64,000 bases of DNA from Azoarcus sp. CIB (GTDB lineage: Bacteria > Pseudomonadota > Gammaproteobacteria > Burkholderiales > Rhodocyclaceae): contig NZ_CP011072.1 of NCBI RefSeq assembly GCF_001190925.1, positions 2,232,001-2,296,000 of the forward strand. Reading direction: 5' to 3'. Under the pieces are notes generated by a model, which saw only the letters and a list, made by a program, of their open reading frames with translations, was not told the origin of the DNA and ran no database searches. Position 1 is the first letter of the stretch, and the number at the start of each line of letters is the position of its first letter. Below are positions 62,636 to 64,000 of the stretch, one piece after another. The position numbers and the translations under genes were made by a program.

Positions 62636-63121
62636 TCAGTGGCGCCAGTTGCCGCCGGTGAAGTGCACGCGTTGGGCATTCTCCATGTCCATCATCGTCA
62701 TGAAGTCGCTGCGGCTCATCTGGATGATCTTCTCGTGATCGCCCGACTCGAAATAGATCTCGTCCTGATCGGCAATGCTCTCATCCACGATCATGCGCAT
62801 GCCGTAGGCTGCCCCTAGCGGCGGCACCGCGCCGGCTTCGCAGTCACCGAACAGCTCCGACAGCTCGGACTCGCTCGCCAGCCGCAACTCGCGATGCATC
62901 ACCCGGCTCAGGATGCCCAGTTGCACGTGCTGCGTCGACGGCAGCACGGCCATCAGGTAGCCGTGGTCGTCTTCGAGCACGACCGATTTCGCGAGGCTGC
63001 TCGCCGGAATGCGCGCAAGGTGCGCGGTATCCATGCTGCTGTGGGAATGGGGATGGCTCAGCACGTCGTAGCGCAGACCGTGCTCCATCATGAATTCGTG
63101 AACTCTCGACGGAATTGCCAT
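62636..63121 (-). CDS. YbaK/EbsC family aminoacyl-tRNA deacylase
   Basis: A 161-residue single YbaK/ProX-type domain, which hydrolyses mischarged aminoacyl-tRNAs in trans. The conserved lysine is present in IPASSLAKSVVLEDDHGYLM, and GAVPPLGAAYGMRMIVDESI corresponds to the GxxPxG loop. The exact amino-acid and tRNA specificity cannot be read from sequence. It is convergent with the preceding gene across the terminator. A 163-base gap with no recognisable signal separates it from thpR. Confidence 0.85.
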   Translation of the reverse strand: MAIPSRVHEFMMEHGLRYDVLSHPHSHSSMDTAHLARIPASSLAKSVVLEDDHGYLMAVLPSTQHVQLGILSRVMHRELRLASESELSELFGDCEAGAVPPLGAAYGMRMIVDESIADQDEIYFESGDHEKIIQMSRSDFMTMMDMENAQRVHFTGGNWRH

Positions 63122-63284
63122 GGCAGTTCTCCTGATCTTCAGGTGCGGGCGACTCTTGTACGCCGCCCTTGGCGATATTGGGATCCGGAAACCCTCCCTG
63201 CGGCGCCCCTGTACGTTCGCCGACCATTCATTTTAGGACGCCGGCGGCGAGCTTGCAGGGATGCAGCGCCCCCTGCCCGCGGAC

Positions 63285-63857
63285 TCAGGCCTGCGCGCCG
63301 GCAGCACCTGGCCAGGATTCGAGCACGGTGTAGTGCGCCCCTTCGGGCTTGGGGTCGGACTCGACCAGCACGAATTCGCCCACCGGCCATTCGATCGGAG
63401 GATCGAGCGCCGTCGCGGAAAACTCACCACGTGCGTTGCGCAGCAGCGTGACGTGGGCGGCGAACTTGCGGTGTTCGACGGGGAAGCCGCCTTCGGCGAG
63501 CGCGGCGTTGAGCTGCGTCACGAGCGATTCCAGTTCCCCTGGCAATTCGCTCGCCCCCGCCCACACGATGTGGTTGTGGCGCCAGCCGGCGATGCGGTCG
63601 AGGCGGAGCGTGAACGGCGGGAACGCGACCTTGTGCGCCGCCGCGCGCAGCTCTTCGAGGCGCTCGCGCGGAATATCGCCGATAAATGCGAGCGTCAGGT
63701 GCAGGGTGTCGCGGCGCATGCGGCGACCACCGGTAAGTCCGTGTGCGCGCTCGCCCTCCTGGTGCAGCCTGCGCGCGATTGCCGGTGCCGGCCAGATGGC
63801 GAAGAACACCCGCACGCGCTGCCGTGCGCCGGGCGCAGGGTCAGGCGGCCGAGTCAT
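63285..63857 (-). CDS. thpR: RNA 2',3'-cyclic phosphodiesterase (2H family)
   Basis: Opens 2',3'-cyclic phosphates on RNA ends to 2'-phosphate, formerly called 2'-5' RNA ligase. The 190-residue protein starts with [20 protein letters not shown] and carries both HxT catalytic motifs: [11 protein letters not shown] and [10 protein letters not shown]. The start ATG lies 17 bases inside the 3' end of ispF. Confidence 0.9.
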   Translation of the reverse strand: MTRPPDPAPGARQRVRVFFAIWPAPAIARRLHQEGERAHGLTGGRRMRRDTLHLTLAFIGDIPRERLEELRAAAHKVAFPPFTLRLDRIAGWRHNHIVWAGASELPGELESLVTQLNAALAEGGFPVEHRKFAAHVTLLRNARGEFSATALDPPIEWPVGEFVLVESDPKPEGAHYTVLESWPGAAGAQA

Positions 63858-64000
63858 CCTGCACGAGCAGGGCCACGACCTGGGAAGCGATGCCTTCGCC
63901 GCGACCGGTGAAGCCGAGCTTCTCGGTGGTCTTGCCCTTGATGTTCACCATCGCTTCCCCGATGCCGAGATCGGCCGCGATGTTCGCGACCATCGCCGGG
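63841..64000 (-). CDS. ispF: 2-C-methyl-D-erythritol 2,4-cyclodiphosphate synthase, 3' end only
   Basis: Only the last 52 or so codons lie in the window; the gene runs off the right edge. The readable C-terminus contains [18 protein letters not shown] followed by IASQVVALL, the signature of IspF, which forms the cyclic diphosphate intermediate of the MEP isoprenoid pathway. The stop is at 63841-63843. The open frame overlaps the thpR start by 17 bases. ispD would be expected next, beyond the window. Confidence 0.9.
   Translation of the reverse strand, partial: PAMVANIAADLGIGEAMVNIKGKTTEKLGFTGRGEGIASQVVALLVQDDSAA

Overview
This window is a 64 kb piece of a GC-rich, very gene-dense chromosome from a betaproteobacterium. 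The best guess is Rhodocyclales (Azoarcus, Aromatoleum or Thauera relatives). The support is betaproteobacterial families (DUF2863, an RpfE-like protein beside recJ, comEC/DUF2062/lolDC order, yciB-yciI-bolA-ppiC order), a small Tat-exported high-potential iron-sulfur protein, an acyl-CoA dehydrogenase/ETF block and a lactate permease. The assignment is inferred from content and gene order; no 16S or marker tree was available. I see no rRNA, tRNA, CRISPR, prophage, transposase or plasmid genes. The window reads as ordinary core chromosome with about 62 protein genes, very short gaps and many ATGA, GTGA or TGATG overlaps.

Layout. 0.1-9.3 kb: ppsR, a DUF2863 protein, msrB; then on the minus strand comEC, an alpha/beta hydrolase and a DUF599 protein; a DUF2062 protein; lolC-lolD. 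9.5-12.3 kb: lactate permease, a universal stress protein, and the HiPIP with its own promoter. 12.4-15.8 kb: RpfE-like protein, recJ, a MarR regulator. 15.9-19.4 kb: Mla-like lipid transport cluster 1 (E-F-D-lipoprotein, minus strand). 19.6-23.4 kb: ada-alkA and pepD-DUF3820. 23.6-26.0 kb: a helical hypothetical protein coupled to a UbiB/AarF kinase. 26.0-29.8 kb: a TetR-controlled tripartite ABC exporter. 29.9-35.7 kb: radA, a LysR regulator, lplT, and the tsaB-rimI-udg operon. 36.4-40.5 kb: an OmpR/EnvZ-type pair, then yciB-yciI-bolA-ppiC. 40.6-46.7 kb: acyl-CoA dehydrogenase, etfBA, a TetR regulator with several palindromes in front of it, tatD and a crotonase. 46.8-50.3 kb: Mla-like cluster 2. 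50.3-59.5 kb: ppx divergent from ppk1, a PhnD-PAS-PAS-GGDEF-EAL sensor, relA. 59.7-64 kb: EamA transporter, MtfA peptidase, flavodoxin, host-attachment family protein, YbaK deacylase, thpR and the 3' end of ispF.

How the genes work together. Three themes stand out. First, cell-envelope maintenance: LolCD, two paralogous Mla-like systems, LplT, an OmpR/EnvZ-type pair and a periplasmic PPIase. Second, carbon and electron flow: lactate uptake, PEP synthase control, fatty acyl-CoA oxidation through ETF, and the HiPIP. Third, a stress and second-messenger neighbourhood where polyphosphate (ppk1/ppx), (p)ppGpp (relA) and c-di-GMP (PhnD-sensor EAL protein) genes lie side by side. No wholly new system is evident. 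The most interesting leads are that second-messenger block, the duplicated Mla-like clusters that lack a MlaC, and several clear but unassigned operator-like palindromes.
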